NCBI RefSeq assembly: GCF_001420005.1
Contig: NZ_LJAK01000003.1
Location: forward strand, 186,001-250,000
Direction: 5' to 3'
Origin: Loktanella sp. 3ANDIMAR09
GTDB lineage: Bacteria; Pseudomonadota; Alphaproteobacteria; Rhodobacterales; Rhodobacteraceae
Length of the DNA: 64,000 nt
This document shows positions 1-8,440 of this stretch, piece after piece. The notes below the pieces were generated by a model. It saw only the letters and a list, made by a program, of their open reading frames with translations, searched no databases and was not told the DNA's origin. Made by a program: the position numbers and the translations under genes. Positions within the stretch are counted from its first letter, which is position 1. Each line of letters opens with the position of its first letter.

Positions 1-504
1 TGGCTGAAGCGCATCCTGCCGACGCGCCAGGCCCCGCAGGGGGAAGATGTGACCGACGACATGCTGGAGATGGCGGCCTACCGCCTACAGAAAGATGGCG
101 ATCCGCAGGATGCCAGTCTGTCGAAAGATGATGCTCAGTCGCTGAGCCCGATCGATCGGTTCGGGGCCAATCCCTATACCGAAGAGGAGTCCAAGACCCT
201 CACGGAGATCATCCAGGCTTTCAATGCCCGTCACGGGACCGAGTTCTCGGAAGAAGACTACATCAGGTTCGAGACGGTGAACGACGACATCCTTGGCGAT
301 GACGACTGGGCCGAAATGCTGCGCAACAATGACCCGCGCGATGTGCGGCCGCGGTTTGACGCCGAGTTCATGCGGCGAGCGATCTCAGCATTCAAGCGCG
401 ACGGCGCGATGCGCAACGCGTTCATGCAGGATCAGGAGGCGCGGGATATGCTGATGGGGCTTATGTTCCAGCGGGCGGTGCGGGGTGCTGGGCGGGCGGC
501 CTGA
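1..504 (+). CDS. hsdR: Type I restriction enzyme R subunit, C-terminal fragment (partial)
   Basis: The frame is open from the first base of the window, so this is the 3' end of a longer gene; a GTG at 49 lies inside it and is unlikely to be the start. The visible ~167 residues are acidic and helical, with segments such as LTEIIQAFNARHGTEFSEED and EMLRNNDP, and end in FQRAVRGAGRAA. This resembles the helical C-terminal domain of HsdR, the ATP-dependent translocase/nuclease subunit of type I restriction systems, which contacts the HsdM/HsdS core. The nuclease and helicase motifs would lie upstream, outside the window. The assignment rests on recalled family resemblance of the tail only. The exonuclease and HEPN genes that follow on the other strand fit a defence-rich setting. 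Confidence 0.72.
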   Translation, partial: WLKRILPTRQAPQGEDVTDDMLEMAAYRLQKDGDPQDASLSKDDAQSLSPIDRFGANPYTEEESKTLTEIIQAFNARHGTEFSEEDYIRFETVNDDILGDDDWAEMLRNNDPRDVRPRFDAEFMRRAISAFKRDGAMRNAFMQDQEARDMLMGLMFQRAVRGAGRAA

Positions 505-733
505 ATGCGCAAACCATAGTTGTATTAGATCAGGATTAGAGGCCGACAGTCTGTCTCTTGAAACTCCATACGAATTGCTTTGGATTTTAAAGGATACGCA
601 GTGCAGCCAAAACATATCTCAAATTTTTAGGCAAGATCGCGGATACTATCATGCGGAGCGTTTCAGTGCCGGTAGGTCGCTGTGGACCCCAGTTGAGCCT
701 TTACACAGACTGACATAGTGAAAGCTCCACCGT

Positions 734-1258
734 TTACGGAGCAGTCCTGCCAGCCGTCGTTCCGTGCAGGACCGCGCGAGCCAGCCGCGCGGCATCCGGT
801 CCCGCCCGATGCGGCGTATGGATCGTCTCGAGATGCGCAAAAACATCATTCAAACGCGCCATATCCCCCTGACAGAGAGCGCCAAGCACGCTGTCGAAGT
901 CGACAAACGTGGTTGGGACAATGCCGACCGTCTCGGTCAGACGCGTTGCCCAGGCGTGATCGAACGCGGGCGCGTCACTGACAGCCAGCTTTCCGTGCAG
1001 TTGGTCCATTACTTGGAGCGCCACATCACTTGCCAAGGGTGCTTTGTTGAGCATGCTCCGGGAAATGCCATGGATATGGGCGGAATCGTCCGACCACGCA
1101 TCCGGATCCCACCCGAGGTCAGGTCGGATTAGGGAAGACCAACTCTGGACCGTGCCATCCTCAATCCAGGCCAGCCCGACCTCAATTGGCCAAGAGCCCT
1201 CCGATAGACTGCAGGCCTCAAAATCGATGAAGATCAATCTGTTGGTTGGGATCGTCAT
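734..1258 (-). CDS. DEDDh-family 3'-5' exonuclease (DnaQ-like)
   Basis: The 174-aa protein has the exonuclease fold signature in order: Exo I with D12 and E14 in FIDFEACSL, an Asp in the AFDHAW segment, and an H-x4-D motif near the C-terminus (HRAGPDAARL). These are the DEDDh metal ligands of stand-alone proofreading-type exonucleases, which remove nucleotides from 3' ends. I chose ATG at 1258 because AGGTG lies six bases upstream; a GTG at 1267 would add three residues. It follows the CBS-HEPN gene on the same strand with 64 bp between them, so the two may be co-transcribed. The 5' end and upstream region are duplicated at 8226-8365. The substrate is unknown. A role in defence or repair is inferred from position only. 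Confidence 0.75.
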   Translation of the reverse strand: MTIPTNRLIFIDFEACSLSEGSWPIEVGLAWIEDGTVQSWSSLIRPDLGWDPDAWSDDSAHIHGISRSMLNKAPLASDVALQVMDQLHGKLAVSDAPAFDHAWATRLTETVGIVPTTFVDFDSVLGALCQGDMARLNDVFAHLETIHTPHRAGPDAARLARAVLHGTTAGRTAP

Positions 1259-1328
1259 GGATTTCACCTATTGAGGACGTTCTGCCCTGCTGACCAGATA
1301 GATGATTCACAGATGCTTTTCCTCAGCC
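1188..1328. repeat. Copy 1 of a ~141-bp duplicated segment
   Basis: This segment holds the first 24 codons of the exonuclease gene, its upstream region and the last bases of the CBS-HEPN gene. It matches 8226-8365 in the same orientation. By eye I count 9 substitutions and one single-base indel. The second copy is cut off inside the exonuclease gene by an IS3 fragment. Confidence 0.9.
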
Positions 1329-2462
1329 AGCCAGTTGATCAAGCTGCTCAAGAAGACGCGAAAACCTGCGAAGCTGCTCGAAATCGCCGTCTTCTATCAC
1401 ATCGGGGTGAAAATGCATGATCTCGTTGCGAAGCTTGCGAACCTCATCCAGCTCCTTGCAGAAGGTTTTCCGGCAAGCGACGAACCCGAGCTGAGCCCAG
1501 TTTTCCTCCTTCTCAAAAATCCTCTGATACTCACCAAAGGTCAGCTGGGACGCTTTGGTGACTACTGCCTTGCGATCTGGATCATTGTCATCACAGGCCG
1601 CGCGCAGGGTATCGACGTCGAACACATCCTGAATAAGCCTCCGGATTTGGTTCTCGATCCTACCCAATAAAAGAAACGGCTCCGACAAACCTTGGAACTG
1701 CTCACTGAGGTCGGTAGCCGTCACGATCCCCGTGATTTTTCTGTCTGCGGCCGCTCGGACAAAGACATAGTCCCTCTGAATAATGGTTTTCGTGACCTCA
1801 AAAAGCGAGCCCGCGTCAGAGACCTCTATCGCTTGCTCCATGGCATCACTGACATTGGTCAACTCGTTGCGTTGGCTGAGCCTGCTTCCGATTGATTTCC
1901 AGCTGATTGCACCTTTCAGATCGCGCGGGCCGGTCATGACGGCCAGTTGCGAAAAGTCATAGGCCAGCATCAGCGTGACGGCCCGTTCGATCGGGTCCTG
2001 CGGATTGACCGAAATCACCGCACGGTTTGCAGCCTCGAGCATGCGCACGAGATGAGTCATGTCCGCGACATCTGCTGGTTTGGCAGCCTCCAAGGCCTCG
2101 GCGTCTGGCTGGGCAGCAACGATAGGATCGGCCTCAACTGCAAGTGCTTCCGCCTCTTGCTTTTTGAAGATCACCGGCGCATCGATCCATGTCGTCGTGA
2201 AATGAGGAACGGTCTGAAGTCCCGCGGCTTCAAGTTCTGCTTCGATGCGCTCGACTACTCCGCCACGTCTGCGGCGCGCGCCAAACCAGCGAAGCAACTC
2301 CCTTACACTGCGCGAAGGTTCTCGGCCCGCTGCGACGTCGGCTTTTACCTCTTCAAACTCGGCGGCAACGACTTCGTTTTCGGCGTTCAGTGCCTCCCCA
2401 ACAATCACTTCATCTTGCATAGTTCGCATCTCCATCGCGGTAAATTTGCTGTTCACTCTCAT
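1323..2462 (-). CDS. CBS-domain protein with C-terminal HEPN domain
   Basis: The protein has up to 379 aa. Residues ~50-100 form a small basic domain (SVRELLRWFGARRRRGG, then APVIFKK) seen N-terminally in proteins associated with restriction or HEPN genes. Residues ~136-258 look like a CBS pair (AVISVNPQDPIERAVTLM; ITGIVTATDLSE), which in other proteins binds adenine nucleotides. Residues ~264-379 resemble a HEPN domain, with RNEIMH (R345, H350) matching the Rx4-6H motif of HEPN RNases. A nucleotide-sensing RNase or translation-blocking effector is my inference. Start is uncertain: ATG 2462 overlaps the stop of the IS3 fragment (TGATG), while ATG 2420 has GGAG upstream. The IS3 fragment directly upstream may have replaced the native promoter. 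Confidence 0.7.
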   Translation of the reverse strand: MRVNSKFTAMEMRTMQDEVIVGEALNAENEVVAAEFEEVKADVAAGREPSRSVRELLRWFGARRRRGGVVERIEAELEAAGLQTVPHFTTTWIDAPVIFKKQEAEALAVEADPIVAAQPDAEALEAAKPADVADMTHLVRMLEAANRAVISVNPQDPIERAVTLMLAYDFSQLAVMTGPRDLKGAISWKSIGSRLSQRNELTNVSDAMEQAIEVSDAGSLFEVTKTIIQRDYVFVRAAADRKITGIVTATDLSEQFQGLSEPFLLLGRIENQIRRLIQDVFDVDTLRAACDDNDPDRKAVVTKASQLTFGEYQRIFEKEENWAQLGFVACRKTFCKELDEVRKLRNEIMHFHPDVIEDGDFEQLRRFSRLLEQLDQLAG

Positions 2463-2728
2463 ACCGTTCCAGGCGATGTGGCTTGTCGCGCCGTGTCGCC
2501 AGATAACCGGCGCTTGCCAGCTTCGAGAAATTCCTTCGACCAGCTATAATACAGGCTCTCAGCAATGCCCTTCCGGCGGCATCGCACCGAGATGCTTTCC
2601 TCGCCGCGCAGGCATGCCGTTACAATGCGGATTTTTTCTTCAGCTGAGTATGTCTGCTGGGTCTTACGGCGGATATTTTTAACCACCTTCTCGGCGGCGT
2701 CTTTCGACGTCTGGGGTTTCTTTGCCAT
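2459..2728 (-). pseudogene. IS3-family transposase OrfA, 3'-truncated
   Basis: The 89-aa frame begins with an OrfA N-terminus (MAKKPQTSKDAAEKVVKNI, then YSAEEKIRIV, then GIAESLYYSWSKEFLEAGKR), the helix-turn-helix part of IS3-family transposases. It stops matching after ~84 residues (GDTARQATS) and ends with foreign residues at the junction with the CBS-HEPN gene. The coiled-coil part of OrfA and all of OrfB are missing. Sequence upstream to ~2813 (ending TGTCTGACGTCAG on the minus strand) is probably the element's terminal region. This is a dead remnant. Confidence 0.8.
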
Positions 2729-2840
2729 CTCGATCTCCTAATCGAATAGGTGAACCAGAAATCCTCCCTTATTCAAATCCACAAATCTGTCCCATGGGTG
2801 CTGACGTCAGACAAAATCACAGTCGGAACGTCTCTTTCTG

Positions 2841-3641
2841 TCAGAGACGCGCAGGGGGTTCTATCGCGGGCTTGGTCTGTTCGGTCGGCACCGGATTGTT
2901 TAACGAAGGTGGTTCATCACAGATCGGGTCTCGCATTTCTGCACCGACCGAGCAGTCAGCAAGACCGGTGTTCCCAAGCATGACGTGCTGCAACTCCTTC
3001 AACGAATACCCACAAGCTGGAATTTCTTCGATCACTGTGCCGTCGAACAGCGCATTCAATTCGCGAACATCTCGAAGCGACTGGCAGGCGTCGTAGACCT
3101 CTGCCGCGGTGAAACCAACGACGGCCGCCGCTCCGATGAACGGAAGCGTTTCGGCAGCCATGCTACCAAAGTTCTTGGCAATGCTGCGCTGGGTCCTCTG
3201 GGCCATACCTGCCGCAATGTCAGCGGCCCGAGCCCGCGCGACGCGGTTTTCCGCTAAATCACTGGCGGTGCGTCGCAGTTCGGCGTTCAGCCGACGATTG
3301 TCGAGTGCCACATCATCCAGTTGGCTCGCAAGCCTCGCGTTGCGCGTCTGTAGGCTATCATTATCAAGCTTCAGGTCATCCAGCTGCTGACCAAGCACCA
3401 CGTTGCGGGTCCGAAGCTCTTCGATATCCGGTGCGCGCGTCCGCCGCCTGTCCGGCGTGTCCAAGGACGATAGAGGGCGAACAACCGCACTGCGGATCGC
3501 GTCCCTGATCGAGTCCGATACCAACAAGGCTGCGTTGGTGAACAGAGAGAATGCCAAGAAGGCGATGAGGATTGCCACGCGGACACTCATCCGCATGGCA
3601 AATGTGCCAATTCTCCAAACGATCCTGCCCCCTATGCTCAT
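2841..3641 (-). CDS. Membrane-anchored coiled-coil protein of unknown function
   Basis: The 266-aa protein has one N-terminal hydrophobic segment (VRVAILIAFLAFSLFTNAAL, residues ~21-40), then a long charged heptad-like stretch (residues ~70-150) rich in L, D, R and N that should form a coiled coil. A short hydrophobic Ala/Gly-rich segment follows (FIGAAAVVGFTAAEVYDAC). The C-terminal part has four Cys residues and a Pro-rich tail. ATG 3641 overlaps the stop of the ankyrin gene as ATGA, with GAGG upstream, so the two genes are translationally coupled. I do not recognise a family. The pairing with a secreted ankyrin protein suggests a joint envelope function, which is inference. Confidence 0.65.
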   Translation of the reverse strand: MSIGGRIVWRIGTFAMRMSVRVAILIAFLAFSLFTNAALLVSDSIRDAIRSAVVRPLSSLDTPDRRRTRAPDIEELRTRNVVLGQQLDDLKLDNDSLQTRNARLASQLDDVALDNRRLNAELRRTASDLAENRVARARAADIAAGMAQRTQRSIAKNFGSMAAETLPFIGAAAVVGFTAAEVYDACQSLRDVRELNALFDGTVIEEIPACGYSLKELQHVMLGNTGLADCSVGAEMRDPICDEPPSLNNPVPTEQTKPAIEPPARL

Positions 3642-4573
3642 TGTGCCGCCTCTACACATGTTTCATGGAATCGTCTTGCGAGCGCGCGATCCGACGTCAG
3701 GGGCGACGTTGGAAGATCGAGCAGTTGACCCGCAGTCCGGTTTTGAGCGTCGGCCACGCAGGCGTCATCTGTCGCATCCATGACCGCCATCACAACGGCC
3801 GGATCAGAAGCGTATGTGGTCGCGAAATGGAGCGGGGTGACCTTGTCGGCGTTGGCGATGTTTGCGTCGGCCCCCATCGCCAATAGGAACCGGACGGCTT
3901 CGATTGGCCGGTCTCGCGCAAGTGCGACCATGAGCGGCGTGTTCCCCTCGTCATTGGCAAGGTTGATTGCCTGCACGCCTCTCTCATCGGACAACAGCGC
4001 CGAAAGGACATCAACGTCAGTCGCATTCCCGGCCGCCAGATAGACCGCCGTTTCGCCACCGTCACGCTTGCGCCACGTCTGATCGATCCCACCTGCCAAC
4101 AGCGCGGTTACGACACCGGTTGCATCCGGACGTTCGACTGCCAGGTGAAGGGCCGTTGTCCCACGATTTCCGCGAAGTGGGTTCAACCGATTGTTTTCGT
4201 AATCGATGACAGCGTTTGCATCAGCCCCGTAGCTGAGCAGCCTCGTCACGAACCGCGCGTCCGCGTATGTGGATGCGATGTGCAATGCTGTTTCATTGGC
4301 ACTGGTTTGGCGATCGATCAAGGTCTCCCAAAACTCCAACGCCAATGTGTCGCGCATCATATCGACAATTGTCGCATCGGTGCCGGCAGCTGCGGCAAGG
4401 TGCAGGACTGACGACTGGTCTTCTGCGCGTCTGTCCAGAAATTCTTCGGTCATGCAATCCGACAGTATTTCGACCGAGCTCGTCTCAAAAAACTGAAGCG
4501 AGGCCTCGCAGGCCGATAGGCCAGTCGCGCTAAGGGAAAGGGCAGCAGCAGCGATCACAAAGTATGGTCTCAT
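3638..4573 (-). CDS. Ankyrin-repeat lipoprotein (periplasmic)
   Basis: The 311-aa protein starts at ATG 4573 with a signal peptide ending in the lipobox LSAC (Cys22), so it is probably lipidated and membrane-anchored. From residue ~50 onward there are about six ankyrin-like repeats (SVLHLAAAAG, ETALHIASTYAD, TTALHLAVERPD, ETAVYLAAGNATD, NTPLMVALARD, VTPLHFATTYASD). Ankyrin repeats bind proteins and have no catalytic role. The gene is coupled to the coiled-coil protein downstream (ATGA overlap) and follows a secreted ClpP-like protein 395 bp upstream on the same strand. The partner is unknown. It could be a regulator or inhibitor of the neighbouring protease-like protein, which is speculation. 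Confidence 0.8.
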   Translation of the reverse strand: MRPYFVIAAAALSLSATGLSACEASLQFFETSSVEILSDCMTEEFLDRRAEDQSSVLHLAAAAGTDATIVDMMRDTLALEFWETLIDRQTSANETALHIASTYADARFVTRLLSYGADANAVIDYENNRLNPLRGNRGTTALHLAVERPDATGVVTALLAGGIDQTWRKRDGGETAVYLAAGNATDVDVLSALLSDERGVQAINLANDEGNTPLMVALARDRPIEAVRFLLAMGADANIANADKVTPLHFATTYASDPAVVMAVMDATDDACVADAQNRTAGQLLDLPTSPLTSDRALARRFHETCVEAAQ

Positions 4574-4968
4574 GTGGCAATCTCTAAAATAGGTTCTGCT
4601 TCCTGTAAGGTATCGTCGCATACTGGCCGTCAGCAAAGCCGTTCCGGCGTCCCATACATGTTTTTTCGGATGTATCGTAGGAATGACGCGCCCGATTGGC
4701 GCATTTGGAGAAATCGAAATCCGCGCGGAGCTCTCAGATGGCGCAGCCCGGGTGACCTCCAGTTGATTTATATGCTTGCTGACACCGAGCTGGCTTTGCT
4801 TCGACTTGGTTCGCATAGCGAATTGTTTTGCCCTTGGCACAGACCACGGTAATCAGGCTGGCTTTGTTGAGATACGGCCGAGCATTGGTTTCCATCGGAT
4901 GTGAGAAAATGAATGCCGACCGCGCAACGGGCGCTTCGCCATTGCTTCCTGCGGCCATTGGAGAACCA
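4574..4968 (-). other. Gap between ClpP-like and ankyrin genes
   Basis: No convincing gene here. A minus-strand frame at 4734-4895 (53 codons from ATG 4895, three Cys) has no ribosome binding site. The same frame runs upstream as an overlap with the end of the ClpP-like gene, so it is more likely chance. The stretch must hold the promoter of the ankyrin operon, but I see no clear -35/-10 pair. Confidence 0.4.
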
Positions 4969-6159
4969 TCAAATGCAGTTTCTCCAGGCAAGCGCGATGG
5001 ATTGTCGTGCCGCGTCATCGAGTTCTCCGCCTTCATTAAAGCCACCCATGACGCGGGCGGCATCAAGCCGGAAGTTAATCTCTTTGGCATTGAGAACCCG
5101 GTCCTTCAAACCACCCATCGACGCGGTGACGAGGATTGTGCCGTCGCCGTATCGAACATCCATGTCGCGTCGGGGGAGGCTGCTCATCTGCCCATTGATC
5201 GTCACCTCAAGCGCGTTGAGTGGAAGATCGTCCGGGTTCGGGTAGGACGGAGTTTGCAAGCTCATCGTCACCAACAATCTTGGCTCACCACTTCCGGCGC
5301 GGCAATACGCCGTAACCTGTTCCAGCATGGAATCGGATCGGTGAGGTCTCGCAGCTGCTACCAGGCCATCAGCATAGGGTTCCATGAACCAAGCGCTCAG
5401 ACCCTCTCCTGATGCGATAGACAGTTCGTCGAGTTCGGCAGATGTCGGGTAGTAAAGGTCATCGCTTGGTGTCGACGATGCAAGCGCGACGATCCGCGGG
5501 TCCACCCCCATTTCGATCGCGTATAGAACGATCTGACCTGTGATGGCCTGAGCCACGGAGAGAGTGCTTGTCTCGATTGCAGCCACCTCATCGGCTGAAA
5601 GCATCTCTGCTCCCCTGTCCGGGCTGCCATAGAACTGGTGGAAGCCGAGCAAGCTCGAGCTGGTTGGATAGTAGGGCGAATTCACGAACCGCTCTCGGCC
5701 ACCCAGAAACGCATAAGCGCAGGAGCTGGCGCACATGCCGGAGTTCACCTCATCCCACCACGTGTCGCAGTTTGCGCTGTAACTCTCGAAGATGCGCGCA
5801 GTCTGCCCGATATGCGTCGATAGTCCTGCCCTACGGATCATTCGTCCAAGCTCAAGGCCAGCCGCCAGATTTCCACCGGGCGAGTGCAGGACGATCTGTC
5901 GAAAGTTCCGACCCTCACTTTCAAGGAAGACTCTGAAACGCTCCGGTGTCTCCGGTCCGATTTTCCCGGTCGCTGCGATCCACTCCGATGTCGTCATGTT
6001 GCCTTTTGTAGTTGCGCTGGAAAATGTCATTGGGCGCTCAAAGGCATCCATCTGTAGAGCCGACGGAGTGGGACAGTTTGATGCTACCGACTGTGCACTG
6101 GCTGGGGCGGTCATCCATATGAGCGCAGCGAAGGTTGATATAAGTCGAGAATTGATCAT
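4969..6159 (-). CDS. Periplasmic ClpP/crotonase-like protein (COG3904 type) 1
   Basis: The 396-aa protein starts at ATG 6159 (AAGG six bases upstream) and has a signal peptide (MINSRLISTFAALIWM, cut after PASA). The ClpP-like core shows an oxyanion-type SPGG in IVLHSPGGN, followed by GLELGRMIRRAGLSTHIG. Next is MCASSCAYAFLGG, where the central Ser sits where ClpP-fold peptidases keep their nucleophile. The paired Cys around it are typical of secreted members. The C-terminal ~150 residues have no known domain. Such proteins are annotated as predicted periplasmic proteins and I know of no proven substrate. The gene is divergent from a second ClpP-like gene 129 bp away and upstream of the ankyrin operon. 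Confidence 0.8.
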   Translation of the reverse strand: MINSRLISTFAALIWMTAPASAQSVASNCPTPSALQMDAFERPMTFSSATTKGNMTTSEWIAATGKIGPETPERFRVFLESEGRNFRQIVLHSPGGNLAAGLELGRMIRRAGLSTHIGQTARIFESYSANCDTWWDEVNSGMCASSCAYAFLGGRERFVNSPYYPTSSSLLGFHQFYGSPDRGAEMLSADEVAAIETSTLSVAQAITGQIVLYAIEMGVDPRIVALASSTPSDDLYYPTSAELDELSIASGEGLSAWFMEPYADGLVAAARPHRSDSMLEQVTAYCRAGSGEPRLLVTMSLQTPSYPNPDDLPLNALEVTINGQMSSLPRRDMDVRYGDGTILVTASMGGLKDRVLNAKEINFRLDAARVMGGFNEGGELDDAARQSIALAWRNCI

Positions 6160-6288
6160 GAAATACCTTGTTAACTTTTGGATCGCATTTGCAAAGTCGC
6201 ACTCAGATAGCGGATTTGCATTTCCGCAGGTTGTCAGACTGTAATCCATGAATGATAGTAAGTGGGACCATATAATTAAGGGATTTAC

Positions 6289-7854
6289 ATGCCGCTGGTC
6301 CGTTCGTGCATTGTCGCCACGTGGCTTCTGTCTGCTGCAGGGGCTGCCTCAGCCGCTGAAATAACGTTGGACAAGTTCGACGTCTTCGACGGCAGAACCC
6401 ACCACATGCATATCGAAGGCCGGATCGAGCCGGGCGATACTGCGCGCGTTCGAGCACTGACGGCCTCGCTTCCGGCGGGCCGTGACGAGATGCTGGTTGT
6501 GTCTCTGAATTCGCCGGGAGGCAGCGTTCAGGAGGGACTGGACATTGCGCGCACACTGCAGGCGATGGATCTCAATGTGATTGTGGATGTGATGACGCGC
6601 GACGGTGACCCGGGCATTTGCGCCTCGGCATGTTCCTATGTTTTCGTTGGCGGGACATACCGGTTTCTAAGCGCAGGATCGCAACTGGGCGTGCATCAGT
6701 TCCGCTTCGTTGATGACGACTTGGTAAGGCTTTCTGAGGTGACGCGGGACGTTCAGAACAGATCGGCCGACATTACGGCTTTGCTGTCTGATGCCAATGT
6801 CGATCCGGGTTTTTTCTCCCTGATGGGCGCAACTGCGCCGGATGATATGACCTGGGTTGATCTTACCACCTTGGAGCGGTTCAACGTGGTCAATCGTGAG
6901 CGGGCTTACCAAGATAACGCATTCACGCTCAAAGGCGGCGCGATAAAGCTGGTCATGACCCATATCGGCCTTTACGGCATCAACCGCCTAACGGTCCAAT
7001 GCCTCGACAGCGATGTCATCTTCTCATCCGAGATCCTGCTGTCGGACCCGCTTGACTTGGGGAGTGGCCAGAGCGACGGTGCCGAAATTCCGCAACGTTT
7101 CGACTTCAACGTGATGATTGATCGCTTCAATACCGCGCCCATCCTGCATGAAACACAGACATATGCAGATCAAGCCATCACTACGGTTTTTGGACTGCCG
7201 GCCGATCAACTTGCTGCAATACTGGCATCAGATCTTGTCGATGTGCGTCTTGTGGAAAAATCTGGGGCCTTCATCGGCGCTGGCTTTGATGTCAGTGATG
7301 GAAAGATCAAGGACATGGTCGAGAGCTGCGTGGACCTGTCGCGGCATCCTGCATCGCGCCTTGAAGGCCTGCAGGACACGCAGACGACGTTATCACCTGT
7401 GTTCGTTGCGGCATCGCTCGGTGCCGCGCGTCGCGGTCAACCGCTATCCGAGGGTTCTGATGTGGCCGTTTCGCCAGAAGAGATGGCAGTAACGCTCTAC
7501 AACGACTACCTTGCAGCTTGGTCTAAGCCCAATGAATTGGCCTTGCCACTTATGAATGCGCGATATGGCGACGTTCTGGACTTCTATGGCGCTGAGATGA
7601 CCAAAGACGCACTGATGTCCGAAAAAATTACCTTCGCTGAACGCTGGCCAGAGCGCCGCTACGCCGCACGTCCAGGAACATTCGAGATCAGTTGCCCAGA
7701 CGCGTCATCATGTCTTGTGGCGTCCATCATCGACTGGGAGGCCCACAGCGCAGCGCGTGGGAAATCTGCCAGCGGTGTGGCATGGTATGGCTTGGGCTTT
7801 GACATGGAGACAGGCCTCGTCCTTTTTGAGGATGGGAAAAGTCAAAAGCGATAA
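6289..7854 (+). CDS. Periplasmic ClpP/crotonase-like protein (COG3904 type) 2, with C-terminal extension
   Basis: The 521-aa protein has AAGGGA before ATG 6289 and a signal peptide (cut near AASA). The protease-like core repeats the neighbour's motifs: VSLNSPGGSVQEGLDIARTL, then ICASACSYVFVGG with the candidate nucleophile Ser, then GVHQFRF. The first ~200 residues are thus paralogous to the divergent gene. Beyond ~residue 360 there is an extra region (EEMAVTLYNDYLAAWSKPN ... WYGLGF) resembling secreted proteins that bind cell-surface material, but I cannot name it. The shared 129-bp intergenic region suggests co-regulation of the pair. Confidence 0.8.
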   Translation: MPLVRSCIVATWLLSAAGAASAAEITLDKFDVFDGRTHHMHIEGRIEPGDTARVRALTASLPAGRDEMLVVSLNSPGGSVQEGLDIARTLQAMDLNVIVDVMTRDGDPGICASACSYVFVGGTYRFLSAGSQLGVHQFRFVDDDLVRLSEVTRDVQNRSADITALLSDANVDPGFFSLMGATAPDDMTWVDLTTLERFNVVNRERAYQDNAFTLKGGAIKLVMTHIGLYGINRLTVQCLDSDVIFSSEILLSDPLDLGSGQSDGAEIPQRFDFNVMIDRFNTAPILHETQTYADQAITTVFGLPADQLAAILASDLVDVRLVEKSGAFIGAGFDVSDGKIKDMVESCVDLSRHPASRLEGLQDTQTTLSPVFVAASLGAARRGQPLSEGSDVAVSPEEMAVTLYNDYLAAWSKPNELALPLMNARYGDVLDFYGAEMTKDALMSEKITFAERWPERRYAARPGTFEISCPDASSCLVASIIDWEAHSAARGKSASGVAWYGLGFDMETGLVLFEDGKSQKR

Positions 7855-8013
7855 TGTTGCTCAAAAGCGGGCAGGCCAGCCGCATAAAGTTCAATATTAT
7901 AAATGCTATACCTCAGATACTGCACGCTCAACTTGCGTTCAACTTGCGCTAAATCGAGCGCTGACCAAGCCGTGTGAACCGCGCCGGGTTTGCTGGAGGC
8001 TGATTTGTCTTAG

Positions 8014-8225
8014 TTACGCAGCCATGTCTGATCTTTCTAGAGCTGCGTAGAAGTTTGCCTCGGCCTCTGCCGATGGGATGTTCCCGATAGGCTCCAGCAG
8101 GCGTCGGTTGTTGAACCAATCCACCCATTCGAGAGTGGCGTATTCCACGGCGTCGAAGCTGCGCCATGTCCCACGGCGGTGAATTACCTCAGCCCTGAAA
8201 AGACCGTCGGTCGTCTCGGCCAACC
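8014..8225 (-). pseudogene. IS3-family transposase OrfB, C-terminal fragment
   Basis: The last ~68 residues of an IS3 OrfB integrase-core transposase remain, including GLFRAEVIHRRGTWRSF, EWVDWFNNRR and EPIGNIP, ending SDMAA. Of the catalytic DDE residues only the Glu in the AET-type segment is within the fragment. The terminal inverted repeat of the element is probably at 7974-8000 (TGAACCGCGCCGGGTTTGC...). At 8225 the fragment is joined to the duplicated 5' end of the exonuclease gene, so it is a deletion/insertion scar. It need not come from the same element as the OrfA fragment at 2459-2728. Confidence 0.8.
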
Positions 8226-8297
8226 GGCCAAGAGTCCGCCGACAGACTGCAGGCTTCAAAGTCGATGAAGATCAATCTGTCGGTCGGGATCGTCATG
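8226..8297 (-). pseudogene. Truncated second copy of the exonuclease gene
   Basis: Twenty-four codons matching the exonuclease N-terminus remain (MTIPTDRLIFIDFEACSL..., ending SWP), with the same AGGTGAAATCC leader. After that the frame enters IS3 DNA and stops. Several differences from the intact copy are synonymous, so the duplication is not recent. Confidence 0.85.
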
Positions 8298-8365
8298 GAT
8301 TTCACCTATGAGGACGTTCTGCCCTGCTGACCAGGTCGATGATTCACAGATGCTTTTCCTCAGCC
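8226..8365. repeat. Copy 2 of the ~141-bp duplicated segment
   Basis: Direct repeat of 1188-1328, ending 8 bp after the equivalent of the CBS-HEPN stop codon. At 8365 similarity ends abruptly and unrelated sequence leads to the phosphatase gene. Confidence 0.9.
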
Positions 8366-8440
8366 TGATCGGCTTTGCAATGATCCGGTGTGGCGCGTTG
8401 GCAATCAATCCAGCGGTAAAGATTGAACAGCGCAGGCAAT

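Noticed and set aside
4734-5018. Minus-strand frame after the ClpP-like gene
   Set aside because: It overlaps the coding end of the ClpP-like gene, has no ribosome binding site, and no recognisable motif.
2459-8225. Composite transposon bounded by two IS3 copies
   Set aside because: Both fragments are IS3-family, but the presumed terminal sequences (TGTCTGACG... near 2813 and TGAACCGCG... at 7974) do not match, so they may come from different elements.
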